DNA from: Amycolatopsis tolypomycina
GTDB taxonomy: Bacteria > Actinomycetota > Actinomycetes > Mycobacteriales > Pseudonocardiaceae
Reading direction: 5' to 3'
NCBI RefSeq assembly: GCF_900105945.1
Contig: NZ_FNSO01000003.1
Coordinates: 806,001-870,000 of the forward strand
DNA: 64,000 bases
Shown here: positions 51,550-59,671 of the stretch, piece after piece
Numbering within the stretch: position 1 is the first letter of the stretch
Layout: each line of letters opens with the position of its first letter
The notes under the pieces: generated by a model
The model's input: only the letters and a program-made list of their open reading frames with translations
The model's database searches: none
Told to the model about the DNA's origin: nothing
Translations under genes and position numbers: made by a program

Positions 51550-53633
51550 CCTCGACCGCCCGCGCCCTCGGCTCCCCGGCCGATGACCTGTTTGTGCTCG
51601 CCGGCCGCCCACTGCGCCCTGGCGTCGCCGTCGAGACGACATCGCGGTTCACGGACCTGGCCTGGGAACTCGGACCGGCGATCCTGCAGCACCACGCCGG
51701 CCGCGTTCGCCTCGATTTCGCCCGTGTCCCACCGTCCTATCGCGACATCGCCAAACAGCTCTGCCACGCCCTGCTGTCCGGACCGCTCCCGCCAGACGAG
51801 TTACGTCCTGCGACCAGCACGGTGAAGCGCATCTTCGGTTACCTCACGCGGTTTCTGGCCTGGCTCGACACGCAGCCGCCGGACGATGGCACCCAGGCAC
51901 CGGTCCGGCTCGCCGACCTCACCTCCGCTCGGCTGGCGACGTTCGAGCAACATCTGCGCGACTCCGGCGTATCCGCCGAGGGGCGGGCCGGGGCCTGCAG
52001 CGCGGTCCGGATGCTCTGGCGCTTCCGGCACTGCCTCACCGACGGTCTCACCGTCGACCCGGCGGACCTGGCCTCCTGGGCTGTCCCCGCCGCGCAGCGG
52101 CGGGAGAACACCACCGCCCGGATTCCCGAGGAGGTCCTCGGGCCGCTGATCGGCTGGGCGCTGCGCTTCGTGCGGGACTTCGCCCCCGACATCGTCGGCG
52201 CTGCCGAGGCATTGCGTGCCTATCGCCGTCCACATCGGATCAACCGCCGAGGCGACAACACCGGCGTCGCCGCCCGGATCCAGCAGATCCTCGACCACTA
52301 CGTCGCCACCGGCGAACCGCTGCCCAGCTACGAAAACCAACCCAACCTGAAGTTCCTCGCCTGGCAAGCCGGATGTCATGTCTCGGCGCTCTACCACGGC
52401 CACCGGCCCGACGCGGTGCGCACCGCTGCCGCGATCGTCGGAGTCGCGTCCGACAGCCGGCTGCCGGTCCCGATCCGCGGCCGCCTCGACGGACAGCCCT
52501 GGCTGCCCGGCATCCCCGTCGGCCATCCGCAGCACTCGGTGTCCATGCTCAGCCGGATCCTGTTGGTCGCCTGCTACATCGTCATCGCCTTCTTCTCCGG
52601 CATGAGGGACGGCGAGATCAAGCACCTGCGCCGGGGATGCCTGCGCGTGCATCGCACCGCCGACGGGACGGCGTATCGGTGGAGTGTGCAGAGCGTGGCC
52701 TTCAAAGGCGAACGCGACCCCCGCGGCACGCCCGCGACCTGGATCGTCGGCGAACCGGCAGCCCGCGCTGTCGAAGTTCTCGAGCAGCTGCAACCCGACC
52801 GGTCCGACGACCTGCTCTTCGCTACGCTCGACGTCACCACGGCGCCGCACTCGCCCGAGGCGCGTGCCGCGAGCGGGAAGGTCCCGAGCGGCGCCACCAC
52901 CAACCAGCAGATGCGGGACTTCGTCGCCTGGATCAACCGCTACTGCCGGGCCCACGACCGCGGCGACGGCATCCCCGACGTTGACGGCCGGCCGTTGCGG
53001 CTGCGCACCGCTCAGTTCCGCCGCACGCTGGCCTGGTTCATCGCGCGGCGCCCGGGCGGCTCGATCGCCGGTGCCATCCAGTACCGGCACTTGAGCATCC
53101 ACATGTTCGAGGGCTACGCCGGCACCTCGGACTCCGGTTTCCGCGCCGAGGTCGAAGCCGAGCAGGCCCTCGCCCGCGGCGAGGTGCTGCTGAACCTGGC
53201 CACCAATCACGACCACCCGGACCTGAGCGGTCCGGCTGCCGTCGAGGCTGGCCGCCGCCTCGGCAGGTTCGCCGCGCCGTTCGCCGGGACAGTGGTGACC
53301 GACCCGGTGCGCCTGCGACGGATCCTGCACCGCGACGACCCCGCGATCTATCCCGGCGAGTACGTCACCTGCGTGTTCAACCCTGACACCGCACTGTGCC
53401 TGGCCGACCGCGCGCGACCGGCGACACCCGAACTGTCTGCATGCCGCCCCCTCGACTGCCCCAACGTCGCGCTCACCAGCGCCAACGTCGCCGCCCTGCG
53501 GCGCGAGGCCGATCACCTGACACACGAACTACAGCCACCGAGCTCGCTGCCGCCCCTGCTACGGCACCGCCTGGCCGAGCGCCGTGACCGCATCACCGGA
53601 TACCTCGCACGACACACCGCGGAGACCTCATGA
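51546..53633 (+). CDS. tyrosine recombinase 3 of Tn554-like trio
   Basis: A 695-residue protein from a GTG overlapping the previous stop (GTGA). It has a core-binding domain near 80-180, then Arg in FFSGMRDGEIKHL (354), LRTAQFRRTLAWFIARR for box II, His in YRHLSIHMF and Tyr in EGYAGTSD (524). The C-terminal 150 residues hold several cysteines (ETCVFNP-like YVTCVFNPDTALC and CRPLDCPN), probably a zinc site. It is coupled to the following coiled-coil gene. Confidence 0.78.
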   Translation: MTSTARALGSPADDLFVLAGRPLRPGVAVETTSRFTDLAWELGPAILQHHAGRVRLDFARVPPSYRDIAKQLCHALLSGPLPPDELRPATSTVKRIFGYLTRFLAWLDTQPPDDGTQAPVRLADLTSARLATFEQHLRDSGVSAEGRAGACSAVRMLWRFRHCLTDGLTVDPADLASWAVPAAQRRENTTARIPEEVLGPLIGWALRFVRDFAPDIVGAAEALRAYRRPHRINRRGDNTGVAARIQQILDHYVATGEPLPSYENQPNLKFLAWQAGCHVSALYHGHRPDAVRTAAAIVGVASDSRLPVPIRGRLDGQPWLPGIPVGHPQHSVSMLSRILLVACYIVIAFFSGMRDGEIKHLRRGCLRVHRTADGTAYRWSVQSVAFKGERDPRGTPATWIVGEPAARAVEVLEQLQPDRSDDLLFATLDVTTAPHSPEARAASGKVPSGATTNQQMRDFVAWINRYCRAHDRGDGIPDVDGRPLRLRTAQFRRTLAWFIARRPGGSIAGAIQYRHLSIHMFEGYAGTSDSGFRAEVEAEQALARGEVLLNLATNHDHPDLSGPAAVEAGRRLGRFAAPFAGTVVTDPVRLRRILHRDDPAIYPGEYVTCVFNPDTALCLADRARPATPELSACRPLDCPNVALTSANVAALRREADHLTHELQPPSSLPPLLRHRLAERRDRITGYLARHTAETS

Positions 53634-54031
53634 CCCGCCATACCGGCCTGCCCACCGTCGAGGACGTCCGCGCCGCGCTGGCCGCCTTGCACGCCGACAT
53701 CGAGGCCACCCGAGCGCCGACCGTCCTCGCGCTCGCGCAGCAGGTTGGTCTGGCCAACACGACCTTCCGCCGCAACTTCCCGGAGATTGTCGCGCAGATG
53801 AAGGACACCTCGACGACGCAGCACGACCTCCGCCGGACGGACGGCAGTAGCACCGCGGACGGTCTCGCGCAGCAGAACGCGCGACTGCGGCACCACAATC
53901 GCGAACTGAGCGAACACCTCGCACTGGCCACCGCGGAGATCCAGCGTCTGAGCCTCGAGGCTCACGGACTGCGCGGCGAACTGGCGGCACTCCGCAACGT
54001 CAGCACCATCGGTCCGCGCCGGCCGCGCTGA
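53630..54031 (+). CDS. TnpC/DUF6262-like coiled-coil partner protein
   Basis: A 133-residue protein overlapping the recombinase 3 stop (ATGA). It has an N-terminal HTH-like part (LALAQQVGLANTTFRRNFPE) and a C-terminal coiled coil (LAQQNARLRHHNRELSEHLA). This matches the small TnpC-type protein at the end of Tn554-like operons, which influences orientation and efficiency of transposition. Confidence 0.72.
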   Translation: MTRHTGLPTVEDVRAALAALHADIEATRAPTVLALAQQVGLANTTFRRNFPEIVAQMKDTSTTQHDLRRTDGSSTADGLAQQNARLRHHNRELSEHLALATAEIQRLSLEAHGLRGELAALRNVSTIGPRRPR

Positions 54032-54107
54032 TGCCCACCGCGCCCGGCACGACGCCCCGTTCCTTCAGGACTCCGGCAGCGGTGTTACCGACAAGGACTT
54101 CGGTCGG

Positions 54108-54413
54108 CTAGGGCAGATGGCGGTCGATCCGGCGCAGCAGCACCCCGAGGACTCCGCGCTGATGCCAGCCCTTGTCGATGACGTAAGTGCGGGCGGAGTG
54201 GACGACCGACCGCCACCGGCCCGCGATCGTGGGGTGCTGGGCGTCCTCGAGCTGAGTGGCGCGCCGATGGAGCCACCGAGCGCAGCCCACACAGACCGCG
54301 ACCTCAGGGTGGTTGCCGAGATGGACCAGTTCGTCATCGCGTCGCTCGGCACCGCAACACCAGCACCGTGGCGCAGACGTCGTGGCATCCTCGTGCGCAG
54401 GCTGTGCGGTCAT
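54108..54413 (-). CDS. small C4 zinc-ribbon protein
   Basis: A 101-residue protein; ATG 54413 is used, with another 8 codons upstream. CWCCGAERRDDELVHLGNHP and then VCVGCARWLHRR give a C-x-x-C ... C-x-x-C zinc ribbon. The C-terminus is basic (GVLGVLLRRIDRHLP). Relatives are common in actinobacteria and have no assigned function. It converges on the recombinase module. Confidence 0.6.
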   Translation of the reverse strand: MTAQPAHEDATTSAPRCWCCGAERRDDELVHLGNHPEVAVCVGCARWLHRRATQLEDAQHPTIAGRWRSVVHSARTYVIDKGWHQRGVLGVLLRRIDRHLP

Positions 54414-54874
54414 CGCATGCCTCCGGGTGTCGGCCATCCTCGCTGTGACCCGCCGACAGTATCCCCGCTGGCGCCCGCGGTGCTGTGCACATGCTGTTCG
54501 CCGGGTGCTGCCGACCCTCGCACCGACGCTTAGGGCGAATGGACGCAAGCGTTTCACCGCAATGGCCGCAACCTCGTGGCGAATTGTCACTTGCGGTGAG
54601 TATCCGGAGGTGACGAGAACGGCGAAGTGCACTCGCTTGGCGGGTGTCGAGTGTTGCGGCGCCAGGAGAAAACTCGGCAGTGGTGCGTGCCGAGTTTCTC
54701 GTCGCGACGTGACAACCACCGGGGGACCTAATTCAGTGACGCGTGCGATGACGGGGTGGATGCGCGAGACGCGATCGCCGTGGCCGTTGTGGCACGACGG
54801 ATCGGGATTCTTCCAGTGGGTTTGCGGCGGTGACATGAGGGCGCATCCATCACCCGCACTGGAAGGAACACGTT
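54414..54874. other. non-coding region
   Basis: About 460 bases between divergent genes with lower G/C than its surroundings. No gene or clear repeat was seen. The ribosome site GGAAGGAA before the DUF169 gene lies at its right edge. Confidence 0.4.
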
Positions 54875-55582
54875 GTGAGTCATCCCGAACTGGCCACCAC
54901 ACTCACCGAATTGCTGGGCCTTGAACAACCCCCGGTCGCGCTGGCGATGGCCGACAGCCCTCCCGAGGGCGTCACCGCCACCGATCACGCGGTTCCGTCA
55001 AGCTGCACCTTCTGGCGCGAGGCCGAAAAAGGGGTCTTCTACGCCACCGCCGCACAGCATTTCAACTGTCCGGTCGGATCGCACGTGATGGGTTTCGAAA
55101 TGCCTGAAGATGTCCAGGCTCAGCTGGGCGGGCTCGTGCAGTCGATGTGCGACGCGCAGTATCTGGACATGGCTGAGGTCGCCAAGATCCCGGCCATGGC
55201 AAAGAAAGGTGCCGGCGTCGTCTACGGTCCGCTGGCCGAGTTGCCCGTCGCCGCTGATGTGGTGCTGATGTGGCTGACCCCGTCCCAGGCCATGATCTAC
55301 AACGAGGCCACCGGCAACGCCAGCTGGACCGCGTCGGCACCGGGGACGGTGTCGGGCCGGCCGGGCTGCACCGCTCTGCCGCTGGCGGTGACGACCGACG
55401 AGCCGAAGATGGCGCTGGGCTGTATTGGCATGCGGACCTTCACCGGCATCGGGGATGACCGGCTGCTGGCCGCGGTGCCCGGCGACAAGATCGAGGAACT
55501 CACCGCCGCAATCGAGGCCGCCGTCACCGCCAACGCCGGGATGCGGTCCTTCTACGAAGGGCACAAGGCCCAGTTCGCCTGA
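54875..55582 (+). CDS. DUF169 family protein
   Basis: A 235-residue protein from a GTG with GAAGGAA upstream. Landmarks of DUF169 are GLEQPPVALAMAD at the start, SSCTFWREAEKGVFYATAAQ and FNCPVGSHVMGF in the middle, and a GRPGCTALPLAV plus ALGCIGMRTFTGIGD at the end. Conserved cysteines suggest a cofactor or metal, but the family has no proven function. It lies just upstream of the ArsR-exporter operon, separated by its operator region. Confidence 0.78.
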   Translation: MSHPELATTLTELLGLEQPPVALAMADSPPEGVTATDHAVPSSCTFWREAEKGVFYATAAQHFNCPVGSHVMGFEMPEDVQAQLGGLVQSMCDAQYLDMAEVAKIPAMAKKGAGVVYGPLAELPVAADVVLMWLTPSQAMIYNEATGNASWTASAPGTVSGRPGCTALPLAVTTDEPKMALGCIGMRTFTGIGDDRLLAAVPGDKIEELTAAIEAAVTANAGMRSFYEGHKAQFA

Positions 55583-55595
55583 TCCCAGCCGGCCC

Positions 55596-55662
55596 GCCCG
55601 TGTGCGTGGTCCTTGCCCGTGTGCCGAGCCCGGTGCACGAACAGAGGATTGCGCACACGGGC
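55596..55662. repeat. three GCCCGTGTG boxes
   Basis: GCCCGTGTG occurs at 55596 and 55615 (19 bases apart) and inverted as CACACGGGC at 55654-55662. The first and third extend to a perfect 11-base inverted repeat. They could end the DUF169 transcript or be regulator sites. Confidence 0.55.
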
Positions 55663-55665
55663 GTT

Positions 55666-55717
55666 GTCGTTCTACCGTCAGTCACATCGAAGAACGTTGA
55701 TGTGCAGGTAGAACGAC
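55666..55717. promoter_or_regulatory. nested inverted repeats, probable ArsR operator
   Basis: Outer arms GTCGTTCTACC (55666-55676) and GGTAGAACGAC (55707-55717) are perfect 11-base complements. Inside them CACATC (55683-55688) pairs with GATGTG (55699-55704). It ends 24 bases before the ArsR start, as expected of an autoregulated operator. Confidence 0.65.
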
Positions 55718-55741
55718 GATTGTCGATCTGGGGGGCACGGA

Positions 55742-56227
55742 ATGCGGAACGGAGTGCCGACCGCCGTATCGGAACCTGAAACTCCACGACCCGCGGCTGC
55801 GGAATCCGTCGCCCCGGCGGCGGCTGACAGCGTGGAGTGCGCGCCGCACTGCAGCGTTCCGCTGAACACCCCTCGCCTGTCGCACGACGAGGCCACCCAG
55901 CTCTCCAGCGTCTTCAAAGCGCTGGCGCATCCGACGCGAGTCCAGCTGATGAACTTGCTGCTGGGCAGCAGGTTCGCGGTCTGTGCCTACGACCTGCAGG
56001 TGGCGATGGGGATGCCCCAGTCCACGATCAGCCACCACCTCAAGCTGCTGGTGGGTTCCGGGCTGGTGCACCGGCAGCAGCGCGGGATCTGGGCCTACTT
56101 CTCGATCAACACCGACGCGATGCGCGCGCTCGGCCTGGTGATCAACCTGGACGACGCCGCGCCGCAGCCGTTGTCTCCCGCCGCGTTGCGCGACCCGGCC
56201 GTCGAGCAGCCGGACGAGGCCCTGTGA
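55742..56227 (+). CDS. ArsR/SmtB-family regulator with metal-site cysteines
   Basis: A 161-residue protein. The core winged helix runs from about 50 to 130 (LSSVFKALAHPTRVQLMNLL, then PQSTISHHLKLLVGSGLVHR). Cysteines occur at 33 and 37 in the N-terminal extension and at 81 in FAVCAYDLQ, the position of the ELCVCDL metal box; this pattern resembles CadC-type sensors. It is the first gene of an operon with an exporter and a cysteine peptide, and its operator lies directly upstream. Metal or thiol stress is the likely signal; the ligand is unknown. Confidence 0.8.
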   Translation: MRNGVPTAVSEPETPRPAAAESVAPAAADSVECAPHCSVPLNTPRLSHDEATQLSSVFKALAHPTRVQLMNLLLGSRFAVCAYDLQVAMGMPQSTISHHLKLLVGSGLVHRQQRGIWAYFSINTDAMRALGLVINLDDAAPQPLSPAALRDPAVEQPDEAL

Positions 56228-56409
56228 ACCGGCCGCACGCCCGCGACCTCGTCCTGGGGGAACAGGGATGGCGGTGGCTGCGGGAGTCGGAGATGTCGTT
56301 GCTGCCGCGCCCCGTGCGGCCCGCGGCCATGCGGTGGGCCTGGGCTGGGCTGGCCATCGTGCTGCTGGGCCTGGCGATCGTCGTCCTCACCCTGGGGATG
56401 CGGTTGTGA
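56224..56409 (+). CDS. small one-helix membrane protein
   Basis: A 61-residue protein from a GTG overlapping the ArsR stop and itself overlapped by the exporter start. After a basic N-terminus (GEQGWRWLRESEMSLLPRP) comes one transmembrane helix (WAGLAIVLLGLAIVVLTLG). It could be an accessory subunit or immunity-like protein of the exporter. No homologue is recognised. Confidence 0.6.
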   Translation: MNRPHARDLVLGEQGWRWLRESEMSLLPRPVRPAAMRWAWAGLAIVLLGLAIVVLTLGMRL

Positions 56410-58745
56410 CCAGCACCGGCTCCACCGTCGACGACCGTCCCGCCGGGGGCGCACGACGGCCGCGCCGGCGCGCGGCTGGGCGTGCGCCGCGGCGGCGGGT
56501 GCGGGTGCCGGTCGTGCTGCAGGCCAGCCGCGCCGAGTGCGGCGTCGCGTGCCTGTCGATGATGCTCGCCCACCGCGGGCATTCCGCGTCCCTGCACGAC
56601 GTGCGGGCGGCCTGCCCGGTCGGGCGGGACGGCATCAGCGCCGGCGCGATGGTCCGCGCCGCCCGGCACCTCGGGATGACCGCCAGCGGCCATCCCGCGA
56701 CTCCCGACGTCCTCGCGCAGGTCGAGATGCCGGTCATCGCCCACTGGGAAGGCAACCACTTCGTGGTCGTCGAGCGGCTCACCGCCCGCAGCGCCCGGGT
56801 GGTGGACCCGCAGCTGGGCCGACGACGGCTTCCCCGTGCCCAGTTCGACGCCGGCCTGGGCAAGGCGGTGCTGCAAGTCCGCCGCGGCGAAGGCTTCATT
56901 CCGGACGCCGAGCGTTCGGAGCCGTTCGGGCGCCGGTATCTGCGGGCCCTGCTCGCGCTGCCTGGCACCGGCCGGTTGCTCGCGCAGGTGCTGCTGGTCA
57001 CCGTGCTCACCCAGCTGCTGGTCGTGGCGATGCCGCTGGCCACGAAGATCGTCGTCGACGATATGGCCCGGCTGGACGCCTCGTCACTTATCCCGCTGCT
57101 CGGTGCCGGCATCGCCGTCGCCGCCGTGGCCCAGCTGGTCACCGGGCTGGTGCGGTCGGCGTTGCTGGTCCGGTTGCAGGGCCGGCTGGACACCCACGCG
57201 CTGCTCGGGTTCACCGCGCACCTGCTGCGGCTGCCGCTGCGCTACTTCGAGCACCGCAGCACCGGCGACATCGTCACCCGCTTCGGCACGATCGCGTTGC
57301 TGCGGGATCTGATGACCAGCCAGACCCTCTCCGCGGTGCTCGACGCCGTGCTGGTGCTGACCTACCTGGTCATCCTGTTCGTCATCGACCTCACCATCGG
57401 CCTCGCCGTCCTGGCGGTGATCGTGGCCGTGGTCGTGCTGCTGTGGTCGACCACCGGCCGGGTCCGCGAACGCATGGCGCTGGATCTGTCCAGCCAGTCC
57501 GAGGCCCAGGGCTACCTGGTCGAGCTTTTGGAAGGGATCGCCACCCTCAAGGCCGCGGCCGCCGAGGACCGGGCGATGTCGCGGATCGCCGGGCTGCTCA
57601 CCCAGTGGATCACGGTCACCTTGCGCCGCAGCTACCTCGCCGCGGTGATCGACGCGGCGACGACCGCGCTGCGGTTCCTGACCCCGCTGCTGGTGCTGTG
57701 GCTGTGCATCCAGCGCGTCGCGGCCGGCACGCTGTCCGCCGGCACCATGCTGGCCGTCACCTGGCTGGCCGCCGCGATCGTCACCCCGCTCGCCTCGGTC
57801 GCCGCCAACGGTCAGCGCCTGCAGCTGGCCGGTGCTCAGCTGCACCGCCTCGGCGACGTTTTGGACACCCCACCCGAACCCGTCCCCGATCAGCCGGGCG
57901 AGGGGTTCCGGTCGCGCGGGCGGGTGGCGCTGGAGGGCGTCGGCTTCCGGTATGACCCCTACAGCCCGCCGGTCCTGCAGGACATCACCCTCACCGTCGA
58001 GCCGGGGCAGCGGATTGCCGTCGTCGGCTCGACCGGATCCGGCAAGACGACCTTGGGCATGCTGCTGCTCGGCCTGTACCAGCCGAGCGAAGGCGTCGTC
58101 AGCATCGACGGGCATCCCATCGACACCCTCGACCCGCAGACGCTGCGGGCGCAGTTCGGGGTGGTGCTGCAGGACCCGTTCCTGTTCAGCGGCACGGTCG
58201 CGGAAAACATTGCCTTGCACGACCCCGCCATGCCCCGCGCCGAGATCGAACGCGCGGCCCAGGCGGCGTGCCTGCACGAGGAGATCATGGCCATGCCGAA
58301 CGGCTACGCCACCCACCTCTCCCAGCGCGGCGCCGGGCTCTCCGGCGGCCAGCGCCAGCGCCTGGCTCTCGCCCGCGCGCTGGCGCAGCGCCCGGCCGTG
58401 CTGCTGCTGGACGAGGCGACCAGCAACCTCGACGCGCGCACCGAGCGCCACGTGCATGACAACCTCGCTGACCAGCGGTGCAGCCAGGTCATCGTCGCCC
58501 ACCGGCTCAGCACCATCCGCGACGCCGACCGGATCATCGTCCTCGACGGAGGCCGCATCGCGGAGACCGGCACCCACCAGGAGCTGCTCGCCCGCGGCGG
58601 AAGCTACGCGGAACTGGTCGCCGCCCAGCTCGACATCACCCGGCACAACGGACACGCCCCCGGCATCAGCGACCAGCCGGCCGAGGACCTGGCCGCCTCA
58701 GACTCCCTGGAACCAGGGACCCACAACTACTCGCAGGGGAGGTGA
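56406..58745 (+). CDS. C39 peptidase-containing ABC exporter (PCAT)
   Basis: A 779-residue protein from a GTG overlapping the previous stop (GTGA). The N-terminal C39 domain has Q39 and catalytic C45 (ASRAECGVACLSMML), H118 (WEGNHFVVV) and D134 (VVDPQLG). Six transmembrane helices span about 175-480. The ATPase has Walker A VGSTGSGKTT, signature LSGGQRQRLALARAL and Walker B LLLDEATSNLD. Such proteins cut a double-glycine leader and export the core peptide. A double-glycine precursor begins six bases downstream. Confidence 0.92.
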   Translation: MTSTGSTVDDRPAGGARRPRRRAAGRAPRRRVRVPVVLQASRAECGVACLSMMLAHRGHSASLHDVRAACPVGRDGISAGAMVRAARHLGMTASGHPATPDVLAQVEMPVIAHWEGNHFVVVERLTARSARVVDPQLGRRRLPRAQFDAGLGKAVLQVRRGEGFIPDAERSEPFGRRYLRALLALPGTGRLLAQVLLVTVLTQLLVVAMPLATKIVVDDMARLDASSLIPLLGAGIAVAAVAQLVTGLVRSALLVRLQGRLDTHALLGFTAHLLRLPLRYFEHRSTGDIVTRFGTIALLRDLMTSQTLSAVLDAVLVLTYLVILFVIDLTIGLAVLAVIVAVVVLLWSTTGRVRERMALDLSSQSEAQGYLVELLEGIATLKAAAAEDRAMSRIAGLLTQWITVTLRRSYLAAVIDAATTALRFLTPLLVLWLCIQRVAAGTLSAGTMLAVTWLAAAIVTPLASVAANGQRLQLAGAQLHRLGDVLDTPPEPVPDQPGEGFRSRGRVALEGVGFRYDPYSPPVLQDITLTVEPGQRIAVVGSTGSGKTTLGMLLLGLYQPSEGVVSIDGHPIDTLDPQTLRAQFGVVLQDPFLFSGTVAENIALHDPAMPRAEIERAAQAACLHEEIMAMPNGYATHLSQRGAGLSGGQRQRLALARALAQRPAVLLLDEATSNLDARTERHVHDNLADQRCSQVIVAHRLSTIRDADRIIVLDGGRIAETGTHQELLARGGSYAELVAAQLDITRHNGHAPGISDQPAEDLAASDSLEPGTHNYSQGR

Positions 58746-58751
58746 ACAGAC

Positions 58752-58871
58752 ATGGAGGAGACGATCCAGGTGATTCCGGAGATCACCGAAGCCGAGCTCG
58801 ACGAGACCCTCGGCGGCGCGGGCGACCCCGCAGTGTGCGTGATGACCGTGGACGGCGGCTGCCAGTGCTGA
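58752..58871 (+). CDS. double-glycine precursor peptide with three-cysteine core
   Basis: A 39-residue peptide. GAGGTGAA (the end of the exporter gene) serves as ribosome site. The leader (residues 1-22) ends in Gly21-Gly22 and has Ile at -12, Glu at -8 and Leu at -7, the positions read by C39 peptidases; TEAELDETLGG also resembles class II lanthipeptide leaders. The predicted 17-residue core starts at Ala23 and has Cys29, Cys37 and Cys39. No lanthionine synthetase is in the window. It may be a microcin-like peptide or metal-binding peptide; both are inference. Confidence 0.75.
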   Translation: MEETIQVIPEITEAELDETLGGAGDPAVCVMTVDGGCQC

Positions 58872-58903
58872 CCCACGAATAAGCCGCCGCGGCTACCGGC
58901 GGC

Positions 58904-58942
58904 GTGGTGAGCGGGCCAGCGTGACTCTGGCCCGCTCACCAC
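58904..58942. terminator. strong hairpin ending the peptide operon
   Basis: A perfect 16-base inverted repeat (58904-58919 with 58927-58942) around a 7-base loop, 32 bases after the precursor stop. A shorter GCCGCC/GGCGGC stem lies just before it. Confidence 0.75.
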
Positions 58943-59060
58943 CTATCTGAGCAGACCAACACTCCATCACCCGGCAGTGCGGTCGCCCGGCATCCATCCT
59001 GCCTGGCGAACACGGCCCCCGTGAAGCTTGGCGGAGCTCACACCGCCCTTCGGGACGGTC

Positions 59061-59489
59061 TCAGTCCAGCTCGCTGCCGACGTGGGCCTCGCCGGGCTGC
59101 GCGAGGTCGATCTCGTGCAAGATCGGGCACTCCCGCCGCTCAAGCGGCATCTCGCACGTATCCACCAGCCGGGCCAGCGCCGCCCGCATCCCCGTCAGCG
59201 CGGCGATGCGGCGGTCCAGGTCGACGATCCGGTCGCCAGCCATCTCCCGGACCGTGTCACAGCCCTCCGGTCCGCCGACCGCCAGCTCCAGCAGCTCCTC
59301 GATCTCATCCAGTGTGAAACCCAGCGACTGAGCCCGCTTGATGAACCGGATCGTCCGCACCGCCGTCGACGGATACGCGCGGTAGCCGCTCGACGAGCGT
59401 GGCGGCTGCGCCACCAGACCCCGGCGCTCGTAATAGCGCAGCGTCTGCACGTTCACCCCGGCCCGGCGGGCCACCTCACTCGTTCGCAC
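59061..59489 (-). CDS. merR: MerR-type mercury-responsive regulator
   Basis: A 142-residue protein; the GTG at 59489 begins VRTSEVARRAGVNVQTLRYY, the usual MerR N-terminus. Cysteines at 77, 112 and 121 have the same spacing (35 and 9) as Cys82, 117 and 126 that bind Hg(II) in Tn501 MerR. It is divergent from merB. In the family it represses and, with mercury bound, activates by untwisting the promoter. Confidence 0.85.
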   Translation of the reverse strand: MRTSEVARRAGVNVQTLRYYERRGLVAQPPRSSSGYRAYPSTAVRTIRFIKRAQSLGFTLDEIEELLELAVGGPEGCDTVREMAGDRIVDLDRRIAALTGMRAALARLVDTCEMPLERRECPILHEIDLAQPGEAHVGSELD

Positions 59490-59504
59490 CCACCCATCAT
59501 CAAC

Positions 59505-59522
59505 CCTGTACCCGGGTACAGG
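59505..59522. promoter_or_regulatory. MerR operator candidate
   Basis: CCTGTACCCGGGTACAGG is a perfect 18-base palindrome 16 bases before merR. A related half-site GGGTACAGG recurs at 59617-59625, inside TTGAC/GTCAA arms (59603-59630), before merB. Confidence 0.7.
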
Positions 59523-59602
59523 CCAACCGCGAGACAGTGGCGTCGCGGCGTCGTCCGCGGCTTCGCCGCGCGGTCGAGTTGCGGGCCGAGCGACACCCGC
59601 AC

Positions 59603-59630
59603 TTGACTCGGTAGTCGGGTACAGGGTCAA
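59603..59630 (+). promoter_or_regulatory. possible merB promoter/operator
   Basis: TTGACT at 59603 is a -35-like hexamer; TTGAC and GTCAA form 5-base arms at the two ends, with GGGTACAGG inside. No good -10 was found at the usual 19-base spacing. The merB start is 42 bases further. Confidence 0.45.
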
Positions 59631-59671
59631 CGATGGCCACGGACTGACCCAGCAGCGATGAGGACCACCCG

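Larger units (their letters stand above)
48245..54031 (+). mobile_element. Tn554-like recombinase module
   Basis: Three large tyrosine recombinases and one coiled-coil protein overlap by four to seven bases each. The order and sizes match Tn554-type site-specific transposons, expanded by one recombinase. Outer ends are not determined. Confidence 0.65.

Noticed and set aside
57084..58655. 523-codon minus-strand frame opposite the exporter
   Set aside because: Shadow of the PCAT gene; its histidine/glutamine/glycine richness is the reverse complement of the real codons.
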